In this document: piece by piece, positions 56,558 through 64,000 of the stretch | Layout: each line of letters starts with the position of its first letter | How positions within the stretch are numbered: the stretch's first letter is position 1 | Assembly: GCF_017603965.1 (NCBI RefSeq) | Contig: NZ_CP071955.1 | Coordinates: forward strand, 2,604,001 to 2,668,000 | DNA from: Xanthomonas fragariae | GTDB taxonomy: Bacteria; Pseudomonadota; Gammaproteobacteria; Xanthomonadales; Xanthomonadaceae | DNA: 64,000 nt | Direction of reading: 5' to 3' | Notes under the pieces: generated by a model | Told to the model about the DNA's origin: nothing | Databases searched by the model: none | The model's input: only the letters and a program-made list of their open reading frames with translations | Translations under genes and position numbers: made by a program

Positions 56558-59046
56558 GCGCCGCGCAGCAGACACGCGACACGCCATTACAGCAATGGCG
56601 TGCCTGGTTCGCACAGCGCGGCTGGGCGCCGCTGCCGTTTCAACGCGAGGTGTGGAAGCGCTATCTCGATGGCGAATCCGGCTTGCTGCACACACCGACC
56701 GGCAGCGGCAAGACGCTGGCGGCTTTCGGTGGACCGCTGCTGGACGCCTTGGCCGCACGCGGACGCAAGCCACCGATCAAACCCGCCACGACCGCGCGCC
56801 GCCAGCAACAACGCACGCTGCAGGTGCTGTGGATCACGCCCTTGCGCGCACTCGCCGCCGATACCGCGCGCGCCCTGCGCGAGCCGGTGGAGGCGCTGGG
56901 ACTGGATTGGCAAGTGGGTTTGCGCACCGGCGATGCGAGTGCGCGCGACAAGCGCCTGGCGCGCAGCGGCAAGCTCGATGTACTGGTCACCACGCCCGAA
57001 TCGTTGGCCTTGCTGTTGTCGTATCCGGATACCGCGCCGCAATTGTCGGCGCTGCGCTGTGTGATCGTCGACGAATGGCATGAGCTGCTCGGCAACAAGC
57101 GCGGCGTGTTGCTGCAACTGTGTCTGGCGCGCTTGCGCGGATGGGCACAGGACCTGCGCATCTGGGGCTTGTCGGCAACGCTGGGCAACTTGGCCCAAGC
57201 GCGCGATGTGCTGTTGCCGCATCGCCCGGATGCAGCGTTGGTGTCGGGCGTCAAACCACGCGCGATGACGCTGGAAACGTTGCTGCCGGAGAGCGGTGAA
57301 CGTTTTCCGTGGGCAGGCCATCTCGGCCTGGCGCAGTTGGCGCGCGTGCTGCAGAAAATCATGCAGCAGCGCACCAGCTTGGTATTTACCAACACGCGCG
57401 CGCAGGCCGAGTTATGGCATCAGGCCTTGAGCGCGGTGTGGCCGGACGATCTGGCCACGCTCGCGTTGCATCATGGCTCGCTGGACCCCTCCTTACGCGC
57501 AGCGGCCGAACAAGGCTTGCGCGACGGCAGCCTGCGCTGCGTGGTGGCCACCTCCAGCCTGGACCTGGGCGTGGATTTCCCGGCCGTGGATCAAGTGCTG
57601 CAAGTCGGCAGCCCCAAGGGCATTGCGCGCTTGCTGCAGCGTGCCGGCCGCGCGCGCCATCGCCCGGGCGAATCCGGGCATGTGGTGTGCGTGCCTTCGC
57701 ATGCGCTGGAACTGGTCGAATACGCCGCCGCGCGCCGCGCCATCGCGCATGGCCATATCGAAGCGCGGCCACCGCCGCGTCTATCGCTGGACGTGCTGGC
57801 GCAGCACTGCGTCACGCTCGCACTCGGTGGTGGTTTTAACGCAGATGCATTGTTTCAGGAAGTACGCAGCACCGATGCGTTCGCAGCGCTGGATAACGCC
57901 ACATGGCACGCAGTGCTCGACTTCATTGTGCAAGGCGGCAGCGCGCTGGCGCATTACCCGGATTTTCACAAAGTGATCCGCGACGACGACGGTGTGTACC
58001 GCGTCGCCGACCGTCGCGTCGCGCTGCGGCATCGGTTGTCCATCGGCACCATTACCAGCGATGGCAGCGTGCGCGTGCAGTTCCTGCGTGGCGGGCGACT
58101 GGGTGCGGTGGAAGAACGGTTCGTCGGCCGTCTACGCCGCGGCGATCGCTTTCAATTTGCCGGCCGATTGCTGGAACTGGTGCGGCTCGAAGACATGACG
58201 GCCTATGTGCGCATTGCTAAAGACGGCAGCGGCGTGGTCCCGAAATGGATGGGCGGGCGCATGCCGTTGTCCTCGGCATTGGGGCGCGAGGTGGAGGCGG
58301 TATTCGCCGATCCCGGCGATGCGCCGGAAATGCAGGCGCTGGCACCGTTGCTGCAATTGCAGGCCACGCTGTCGTCGCTGCCGGGGCCGGATCATCTGCT
58401 TGTTGAGAGCATCAAGGCGCGCGATGGCCGGCATGTCTTCGTGTATCCATTCGCCGGCCGGCAAGTCAATGAAGGACTGGCCGCGCTGCTCGCGGCGCGC
58501 TGGGGCCGACTTCAGCGCAATACTTTCAGTTTTTCGGCCAACGACTACGGCTTCGTGCTGTCTCCCGCACAGAATGTCGAATTCGATGCACGCGTGTTAC
58601 ACACATTGTTATCGCCCGCCGGCTTGTTCGACGATCTGCGCGACAGCCTCAATCTGGGCGAGCTCGCACGCCGTCAGTTCCGCGAGATCGCACGCGTTGC
58701 CGGATTGTTGTCGCCATCGCTGCCCGGCCGTGCGCCGCGCAGCCTGCGCCAGCTGCAGGCATCCAGCGGATTGCTCTACGACGTATTGCAACGCTTCGAT
58801 CCCGATCATCTGTTGCTGGCTCAAGCAGAGCGCGAAGTGTTCGAAGGGCAGCTCGAATTGGCGCGACTAGCGCATGCATTGGAAGATTGCGCGCACCGCG
58901 AGCTGCGCTTGTGCACACCACCCAGCCTCACCCCGTTGTCGTTTCCGTTATGGGCCGAGCGCGTGCGTGGCCAACTGAGTACCGAAGACTGGAAAGCACG
59001 TGTGTTACGTGCCGCAGAACAACTGGAGCGCAAACATGGGCGATAG
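56554..59046 (+). CDS. Lhr-type DEXH-box DNA helicase
   Basis: 830 aa. Walker A HTPTGSGKTLAAFGG (about 46-60), DEWH box (VDEWHELLGNKRG), then the second RecA motifs VVATSSLDLGVDFP and QRAGRARHRPGESG, and a C-terminal winged-helix/beta region of the Lhr-core. ATP-driven 3'-to-5' translocase. GTG start overlapping the ligase stop by 4 bp. Confidence 0.95.
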   Translation: MSAAQQTRDTPLQQWRAWFAQRGWAPLPFQREVWKRYLDGESGLLHTPTGSGKTLAAFGGPLLDALAARGRKPPIKPATTARRQQQRTLQVLWITPLRALAADTARALREPVEALGLDWQVGLRTGDASARDKRLARSGKLDVLVTTPESLALLLSYPDTAPQLSALRCVIVDEWHELLGNKRGVLLQLCLARLRGWAQDLRIWGLSATLGNLAQARDVLLPHRPDAALVSGVKPRAMTLETLLPESGERFPWAGHLGLAQLARVLQKIMQQRTSLVFTNTRAQAELWHQALSAVWPDDLATLALHHGSLDPSLRAAAEQGLRDGSLRCVVATSSLDLGVDFPAVDQVLQVGSPKGIARLLQRAGRARHRPGESGHVVCVPSHALELVEYAAARRAIAHGHIEARPPPRLSLDVLAQHCVTLALGGGFNADALFQEVRSTDAFAALDNATWHAVLDFIVQGGSALAHYPDFHKVIRDDDGVYRVADRRVALRHRLSIGTITSDGSVRVQFLRGGRLGAVEERFVGRLRRGDRFQFAGRLLELVRLEDMTAYVRIAKDGSGVVPKWMGGRMPLSSALGREVEAVFADPGDAPEMQALAPLLQLQATLSSLPGPDHLLVESIKARDGRHVFVYPFAGRQVNEGLAALLAARWGRLQRNTFSFSANDYGFVLSPAQNVEFDARVLHTLLSPAGLFDDLRDSLNLGELARRQFREIARVAGLLSPSLPGRAPRSLRQLQASSGLLYDVLQRFDPDHLLLAQAEREVFEGQLELARLAHALEDCAHRELRLCTPPSLTPLSFPLWAERVRGQLSTEDWKARVLRAAEQLERKHGR

Positions 59047-59680
59047 CGTGCTGCTGCAGCTGGGCGGCGAAACAGTCGAATTGCTCGGCGAGCGAGCGTT
59101 GTATCGCCCGGCGCAGCGCGCATTGCTGATTGCCGATCTGCATCTGGGCAAGGCCGATGTCTTTCGCCGTGCGGGGATCGGGATGCCGGCTGGCGGTACC
59201 GCGCACGATCTGCAGCGGCTGGATGCACTGCTGGCACAACGCGAGGTGGATGCGCTATGGATTCTGGGCGATCTACTGCATGGACCTGCGCCGCGCGCGG
59301 CCTGGCATCGGCGTTGGAGCGCGTGGCGCGAGCATCACTGCGCGTTGCGCGTGATCGCCATCCGCGGCAATCACGACCGCGCCTTGGCCGGCGCCGATCT
59401 GCATATCGAAGCAGCTGGAGAACAGGTCGAAGATGGCCTGTTCGTGCTGCGCCACGACCCGTTCCCGCATCCCGCCCGTCATGTGTTGTGCGGGCATTTG
59501 CATCCGCTAGTCGCACTGCCCGGGCTATCGCGTCGCTGGCCTGCGTTCTGGCTGCGCGAGCGCGTCACCATCCTGCCGGCGTTTTCGCATTTCACAGCGG
59601 GCGTTGTGCCCACTCTTGTCGAAGGCGAGCGTCTGGTTGCCTGCGTAGAAGGCGATGCGATGGCGTTGCCGGTGCGGTAG
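59036..59680 (+). CDS. Ligase-associated metallophosphoesterase (MPE)
   Basis: 214 aa calcineurin-like phosphoesterase with DLHLGK, GDLLHG, RGNHDR and GHLHP metal motifs. In the P. putida cluster the equivalent protein is a Mn-dependent DNA nuclease. It overlaps the helicase end by 11 bp. Last gene of the cluster. Confidence 0.92.
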   Translation: MGDSVLLQLGGETVELLGERALYRPAQRALLIADLHLGKADVFRRAGIGMPAGGTAHDLQRLDALLAQREVDALWILGDLLHGPAPRAAWHRRWSAWREHHCALRVIAIRGNHDRALAGADLHIEAAGEQVEDGLFVLRHDPFPHPARHVLCGHLHPLVALPGLSRRWPAFWLRERVTILPAFSHFTAGVVPTLVEGERLVACVEGDAMALPVR

Positions 59681-59994
59681 TGGGCAGCCCTGGTATTGGC
59701 ACCAACGCGCAAGGCATCGCGCATCGCCAGCGCATCCAGCAGAGCCAAGGTTCACGCGCTGCCCACAGCTGCCGTGCCCTGCGCCTGCGTGCGCAACGTG
59801 GAGGCAGAGCCGTCGGCAGCGATATCAGATCGATCGTACGGGCCATGCAATTGCCGGGCTGGTCTTGCACGCGCGCATCGTCATGATCGATCGCACTGAT
59901 CCAGCTTCACTCGCTACGTATTGCATTGTTCGGAGGTTTCTCGGCTCTGTTTCGCTATTGCCTTCGCTATCGCCGATCCCGCATGGAGCGGTGC
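59681..59994. other. Gap after the DNA-repair cluster
   Basis: 314 bp between the metallophosphoesterase and the cold-shock terminator. No supported gene, RNA or repeat was recognised, and no terminator on the plus strand. Confidence 0.5.
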
Positions 59995-60018
59995 AAAAAA
60001 ACCCCGCCGTGGCGGGGT
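59995..60018 (-). terminator. Intrinsic terminator of the cold-shock gene
   Basis: GC stem CCCCGCC/GGCGGGG (60002-60017) with a tight loop; on the minus strand it is followed by seven Ts (60001-59995). Confidence 0.88.
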
Positions 60019-60043
60019 TCTTCAACCGCACAATCGAGTCAAA

Positions 60044-60253
60044 TCACTCAACCGGGGTGATGTTCGAAGCCTGGTCACCCTTGGGGCCCTTGGTCACGTC
60101 ATAACTGACGCGTTGGCCTTCTTGCAGGCTGCGGAAGCCCTTGGAATTGATCGCGGAGAAGTGCGCGAAGACATCATTGGCGTCGACGTCCTCCGGTGAG
60201 ATGAAACCAAATCCCTTGGCGTCGTTGAACCACTTGACGGTACCGTTCGGCAT
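60044..60253 (-). CDS. Cold-shock protein (CspA family)
   Basis: 69-aa OB-fold RNA chaperone: [20 protein letters not shown] with RNP1 KGFGFI (13-18) and RNP2 VFAHF (28-32). The start MPNGTVKW is conserved; an upstream in-frame ATG would add seven unusual residues. 87 bp downstream of the thioinosine phosphorylase on the same strand. Confidence 0.96.
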   Translation of the reverse strand: MPNGTVKWFNDAKGFGFISPEDVDANDVFAHFSAINSKGFRSLQEGQRVSYDVTKGPKGDQASNITPVE

Positions 60254-60340
60254 GGTGATGCGAGACCTTTGCAATAATTAGTGGGTGGTGTACGGCGATG
60301 CGTACGCGCCGAGTATGCAAAGCTTATTCTCCAATGACAA

Positions 60341-61093
60341 TCACCCGCGTGCGAGTTCGCCGATCAGCTCCGGCAAGCCGGACGATGCGGCATCGACATT
60401 GGCCAATACCTCCGCCATGGTGATTTCCTGCGCGTCGCCGCAGCCGGCCGCCCAGTTGGCCACAATCGCCAAACACGCATATTCCAGCCCTTTTTCGCGG
60501 GCAAGCCCGGCCTCCGGCATGCCGGTCATGCCGACCAGATCGCAGCCGTCGCGACGCATGCGCACGATTTCTGCAATCGTTTCCAATCGCGGCCCTTGCG
60601 TCGCTCCGTAGCAACCACCGGCCACCATCGTGACGCCGGTCACTTTGGCAGCGGCAATGACCTTGCTGCGAAACATCGGCGAGTACGGATGACCAAAATC
60701 CACATGCTGCACCTCGCTGCCAGGCTCTTCGCAGAAGGTGGACACGCGTCCCCAGGTGTAATCGATCAGCTGATCCGGGCACGCCAATACGCGCGGACCG
60801 AACTGCTCGGTGATGCCGCCGACGGTGTTGAGCGCAAGCACGCGCGAGGCACCGATTTGCTGCAGCGCAGCGATGTTTGCGCGGTAATTGACCTTGTGCG
60901 GCGGCAGCGAATGACCCTCGCCATGACGCGCCAGAAACGCCACGCGATGGCCCAGCAAGATGCCCACACGAATCGGACCGGACGGCGCGCCGTGCGGCGT
61001 TTCGATCTCGTGCGTGCGCACATCGTCCAACTGCGCGAGCTTGTAGACACCAGTGCCGCCGATGACGGCCAATGCGATGGAATTGAGGGACAC
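60341..61093 (-). CDS. S-methyl-5'-thioinosine/thioadenosine phosphorylase family
   Basis: 250 aa purine nucleoside phosphorylase. IGGTGVYKL and GRHGEGHSLPPHKVNYRAN-type phosphate/ribose loop, CYGATQGPRLET and GMTGMPEAGLAREKG are family motifs. The proximity of hpt fits a route from methylthioadenosine via thioinosine to hypoxanthine, as known in P. aeruginosa. GTG start with GAGG seven bases upstream; an upstream ATG at 61156 would add 21 residues and is less likely. Confidence 0.85.
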   Translation of the reverse strand: MSLNSIALAVIGGTGVYKLAQLDDVRTHEIETPHGAPSGPIRVGILLGHRVAFLARHGEGHSLPPHKVNYRANIAALQQIGASRVLALNTVGGITEQFGPRVLACPDQLIDYTWGRVSTFCEEPGSEVQHVDFGHPYSPMFRSKVIAAAKVTGVTMVAGGCYGATQGPRLETIAEIVRMRRDGCDLVGMTGMPEAGLAREKGLEYACLAIVANWAAGCGDAQEITMAEVLANVDAASSGLPELIGELARG

Positions 61094-61146
61094 AATCGAC
61101 CTCTGCAACAAAATCAACGACGGTACGCGCAACAAGGCACGTTCGA

Positions 61147-61168
61147 CAGCCCGCACTGCTGCGGGCTG
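61147..61168 (-). other. Hairpin between hpt and thioinosine phosphorylase
   Basis: 9-bp stem CAGCCCGCA/TGCGGGCTG (61147-61155, 61160-61168) with a 4-nt loop. No T tract follows on the minus strand, so partial attenuation or RNA stability is more likely than full termination. Confidence 0.55.
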
Positions 61169-61181
61169 GTAAATAAGCGAG

Positions 61182-61736
61182 CTATTGCCTCATCGCGTAG
61201 ATGGCGGGAATGCTACGCAGCTGCTCGTTGACGTCCATGCCGAAACCGAACACATAGCGGTCGGCCACTTCCACGCCGACATAATCGGCGGTGACGCCGG
61301 GCACGCAGCGGTCGTGGCGCTTGACGGTCAGCACCGCCACACGCACGTCGGTGGCACCCTGCTCCAGGCACCACTGGCGCACGCCCTGCAGCGTGTACCC
61401 CTCATCGAGAATGTCGTCGACCAGGACCACCCTGCGACCGAACAGCGCAGTGGCCGGGCGGTGCTTCCACACCAGCTCGCCACCGGTGGTTTGGCCGCGG
61501 TAACGGGTGGCGTGCAGGTAATCGAACTGCACGTCCTGGCCGCGTGCGCCCAGCTCCAGCGCCAACTGGCCGGAGAACGGCAGCGCGCCGTGCATGATGG
61601 TGAGATACACCGGCACTTCGCCGGCATAGTCGCGCGCGATCGCATCGGCGATGGTGGCGACGGCGGCATCGATGGCCGGCCGATCGACCAGCAGATCGGC
61701 TTGGGCCAGGACCTGGGAAATGGTGAGCGTGGACAT
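61182..61736 (-). CDS. hpt: Hypoxanthine-guanine phosphoribosyltransferase
   Basis: 184-aa purine salvage enzyme. The PRPP-binding motif is VVLVDDILDEGYTLQG; the N-terminal loop LTIMHGALPFSGQL and C-terminal ADYVGVEVADRYVFGFGMD are family features. Its ATG overlaps the nagZ stop as TGATG. The long in-frame extension into nagZ is rejected. Confidence 0.95.
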   Translation of the reverse strand: MSTLTISQVLAQADLLVDRPAIDAAVATIADAIARDYAGEVPVYLTIMHGALPFSGQLALELGARGQDVQFDYLHATRYRGQTTGGELVWKHRPATALFGRRVVLVDDILDEGYTLQGVRQWCLEQGATDVRVAVLTVKRHDRCVPGVTADYVGVEVADRYVFGFGMDVNEQLRSIPAIYAMRQ

Positions 61737-62740
61737 CAGGCAGTTGTTCCGAAAGGTGCGGAAAGAGAGGTGGTGAATGAAGCGTCGGTGCCGGCGAGCA
61801 GGCCATCCCAGCCCAGCGCGCCGCGGCCGATCAGGCCGATCAATGCTGCTGTATCGAGGCTGCGGCCTGCCACGGCCTGCAACGATTCGTCGACCAGTTC
61901 CGGGTGGCAAACCAGCACCACGTCGCAGCCGGCATCCAGATGCGCGTGCACCCGGCCTGCCACGCCGCCAGCGCTGAAGGAGGCGGCCATGCCGATATCG
62001 TCGGAAAACACCACCCCGCGGAAGCCCATCTGCCCGCGCAGGATCTGCTCGATCCAGCGCTGCGAATAGCCGGCCGGTTCCTGTGCGACCTGCGGGTAGA
62101 CCACGTGCGCCATCATCACCGCGTCGGCCCCGGCCTCGATGCCTGCCACGAACGGCAGCAGATCTTCGGCCTGCAAGACCTCCAGCGACCGCGGGTCGCT
62201 GGCATGATCGACGTGAGTGTCTTCCAGGACGGTGCCGTGGCCGGGGAAATGCTTGAGCGTGGCAGCCATACCGGCGCCGTGCAGCGCCTGCACATAGACG
62301 CGAGTGAAGGTGGCCACGATCTGCGGGTCGTCGCTGAAGGCGCGATCGCCGATGGCGCGGTTGCCGCGGCCCAGATCCACCACCGGTGCAAAGCTCAGAT
62401 CCACGCCGCTGGCACGCACTTCGTTAGCCATCAGCTGTGCATGCGCGCGCGCGGCGGCAAGTGCACCCTCGGGGTCCTGTGCGTACTGCGCTCCGAAGCT
62501 CTGCAATGGCGCCAAGGCGCTAAAACCTTCGCGAAAGCGTTGCACCCGCCCGCCTTCCTGGTCGGCGCAAATCAGCACCGGCCGCGGGGCGGCCGTGCGG
62601 ATGGACGCCGACAGCTCGGCCACCTGCGTGCGCGAGACGAAATTGCGCTTGAACAGCACCACTCCAGCGACCGCGTCGTGCTGCAGCCAGTCGCGTTCCT
62701 GTGCGCTGAGTTCGGTACCGGCAACGCCGATTAGAAGCAT
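61736..62740 (-). CDS. nagZ: Beta-N-acetylhexosaminidase NagZ
   Basis: 334-aa glycoside hydrolase family 3 enzyme that removes N-acetylglucosamine from muropeptides in the cytoplasm during cell wall recycling. Signatures: KHFPGHGTVLEDTHVDHA (catalytic His in the loop), FSDDIGMAA with the nucleophile Asp, and ADQEGGRVQR. Followed directly by hpt. Confidence 0.95.
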   Translation of the reverse strand: MLLIGVAGTELSAQERDWLQHDAVAGVVLFKRNFVSRTQVAELSASIRTAAPRPVLICADQEGGRVQRFREGFSALAPLQSFGAQYAQDPEGALAAARAHAQLMANEVRASGVDLSFAPVVDLGRGNRAIGDRAFSDDPQIVATFTRVYVQALHGAGMAATLKHFPGHGTVLEDTHVDHASDPRSLEVLQAEDLLPFVAGIEAGADAVMMAHVVYPQVAQEPAGYSQRWIEQILRGQMGFRGVVFSDDIGMAASFSAGGVAGRVHAHLDAGCDVVLVCHPELVDESLQAVAGRSLDTAALIGLIGRGALGWDGLLAGTDASFTTSLSAPFGTTA

Positions 62741-62865
62741 GTTGGGGGACTCCCGGGCAAGGCGCCGCGTTGGCGCAGCGCGGCATTGTCGCAGATGCGC
62801 GTTGCAGCGTCAGATCGTGCATTCAGGCAGGTGCGAGCCCGAGCGATCGCGCCATACAAACCACC

Positions 62866-64000
62866 TCAGAGCGCCTCCAGATTCGTCCGCCAATGCGCGG
62901 CCTGCGCCTGCACTTGGGCCAGCACGTCCGGCGCCATGTCGTCGAGCTGCCGGTAGGGCATCGCCAACCGCTGGTTGGGTTGCAGCAGAGTGCGCTGACG
63001 CGCGAGGAAATCCCAGTACAGCGCGTTGTACGGGCAGGCCTGTGCGCCGACCCGTGCCTTGCGCTGGTACTTGCAGCCGCCGCAGTAGTCGCTCATGCGA
63101 TCGATATAGGCCGCGCCGCTGATATACGGCTTGCTACCGAGCAGGCCACCATCGGCGAACTGGCTCATACCGACCGTGTTGGGCAGCTCCACCCATTCGA
63201 ACGCGTCGATATACACACCCAGATACCAATGATGCAGCGCCTGCGGATCCAGCCCCGCCAGCAGCGCGAAATTGCCGATCACCATCAGCCGCTGGATATG
63301 GTGGGCGTGCGCGTTGGCCAGCGAATTGCCGATCGCATCGGCCAGGCAACGCATGCCGATCTGCCCATCCCAAAACCAGCGCGGCAATGGTGCATGCTGA
63401 TCGAGGTGATTCAGCTCCGCATAGCCGGGCATCTGCGACCAGTACACACCACGCACGTATTCGCGCCAACCCAGAATCTGCCGGATAAACCCTTCCACCG
63501 ATGCCAACGGCGCATGTCCGTCACGCCACGCGGCTTCGGCACGGGCGATCACCTCGCGCGGATGCAACATCTTGACGTTGAGCGCGAACGACAGCAGCGA
63601 ATGGAACAACCGCGGGCTGCGTGTGCTCATTGCGTCCTCGTAGCGACCAAAGTCCGGCAACGCATGAGTGATGAACGCATCCAGATGCTGCAATGCTTCG
63701 TCGCGATGCAGCGGCCATGGCAAGGCATCGGCGTTCGGCGACCCGAAACTGCGCACGCCCGCAGACTCGATACTGCGCCACAGCGCGCGGTGATCGTGTG
63801 CAGCACGCCATTCCTGCGGCGCGGGCGGATCTCCGGGCCACGGTGCACGATTGTCGCAATCGAAATTCCAGCGCCCACCTTCCGGCTCACCGAATGCGTC
63901 GAGCAAAATGCGATGCCGTCGCCGCATGCGCCGATAGAACACTTCCATGCGCCATTGGCTGCCGGGGCGCAAACACGCCGCTACCTCATCACGCTCGGTC
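62866..64000 (-). CDS. Iron-sulfur photolyase/cryptochrome (partial, 5' end outside)
   Basis: At least 378 codons up to the window edge; the frame stays open to base 64000. It matches the FeS-type bacterial cryptochrome/(6-4) photolyase group: WNFDCDNRAPWP, the GFIRQILGWREYVRGVYW FAD region, and four cysteines able to hold a 4Fe-4S cluster (IGMRCLADA, then YCGGCKYQRKARVGAQACPYN). It repairs (6-4) photoproducts or senses blue light in relatives. Start not visible. Confidence 0.92.
   Translation of the reverse strand, partial: TERDEVAACLRPGSQWRMEVFYRRMRRRHRILLDAFGEPEGGRWNFDCDNRAPWPGDPPAPQEWRAAHDHRALWRSIESAGVRSFGSPNADALPWPLHRDEALQHLDAFITHALPDFGRYEDAMSTRSPRLFHSLLSFALNVKMLHPREVIARAEAAWRDGHAPLASVEGFIRQILGWREYVRGVYWSQMPGYAELNHLDQHAPLPRWFWDGQIGMRCLADAIGNSLANAHAHHIQRLMVIGNFALLAGLDPQALHHWYLGVYIDAFEWVELPNTVGMSQFADGGLLGSKPYISGAAYIDRMSDYCGGCKYQRKARVGAQACPYNALYWDFLARQRTLLQPNQRLAMPYRQLDDMAPDVLAQVQAQAAHWRTNLEAL

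Overview
This window comes from a high-GC gammaproteobacterial chromosome and looks like Xanthomonas. The evidence for that is the order rimP-nusA-infB, tRNA-fMet, nuo operon, tRNA-Leu, secG, tpiA; a fimV-truA-trpF/trpBA region; a plant-inducible-promoter (PIP) box with a correctly spaced -10 element; and protein sequences that read like xanthomonad orthologues. Species assignment is inference. Most of the first 45 kb lies on the minus strand.

Layout. Positions 1-5.1 kb hold the translation/transcription-factor operon rimP-nusA-infB, with the first codons of rbfA at the edge. Positions 5.1-20.6 kb hold tRNA-fMet with two tandem terminators and a perfect 18-bp hairpin, then a complete 14-gene NADH dehydrogenase I operon (nuoA to nuoN; NuoL carries a histidine-rich loop), then tRNA-Leu(GAG). 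Positions 20.6-22.8 kb hold secG, tpiA and a short-chain dehydrogenase interrupted by an amber codon. Positions 22.9-27.2 kb hold a tight four-gene operon with ATGA-type overlaps: secreted cupredoxin, membrane GGDEF/EAL protein, DUF3034 outer-membrane-like protein and truncated haemoglobin with a lipoprotein signal. This looks like a coherent, little-described envelope redox/c-di-GMP module.

Positions 27.4-39.2 kb hold a 2OG-Fe(II) oxygenase, glmM (with a possible 29-residue membrane peptide overlapping its end), accD, a secreted cysteine-rich protein with a duplicated six-cysteine motif, trpA, trpB, a divergent TrpI-like LysR regulator, a probable HrpX-controlled type III effector (582 aa), trpF and truA. 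The effector gene sits between the two halves of the tryptophan genes.

Positions 39.3-49.7 kb hold fimV, an MltD-like transglycosylase and a HerA-like ATPase, followed by a zone of decay: a VOC-protein remnant, an IS5-type transposase fragment, a frameshifted YgjP-like metallopeptidase, a Sel1-like remnant and the two ends of a deleted subtilase autotransporter. Small intact genes (DUF2789, DUF1328) and leucine dehydrogenase lie among these. Two copies of a MITE-like element with GGCTAACAAA-type ends lie at 46.7 and 53.3 kb in opposite orientation.

Positions 49.8-64 kb hold a thiolase, two alanine-rich lipoproteins, a bactofilin with a zinc-ribbon partner, the Lhr-associated DNA repair cluster (nuclease, ATP-dependent ligase, Lhr-type helicase, metallophosphoesterase), a cold-shock protein, purine salvage (methylthioinosine phosphorylase-like, Hpt), nagZ and a partial iron-sulfur photolyase/cryptochrome. 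All family calls are from reading motifs; no database search was run.
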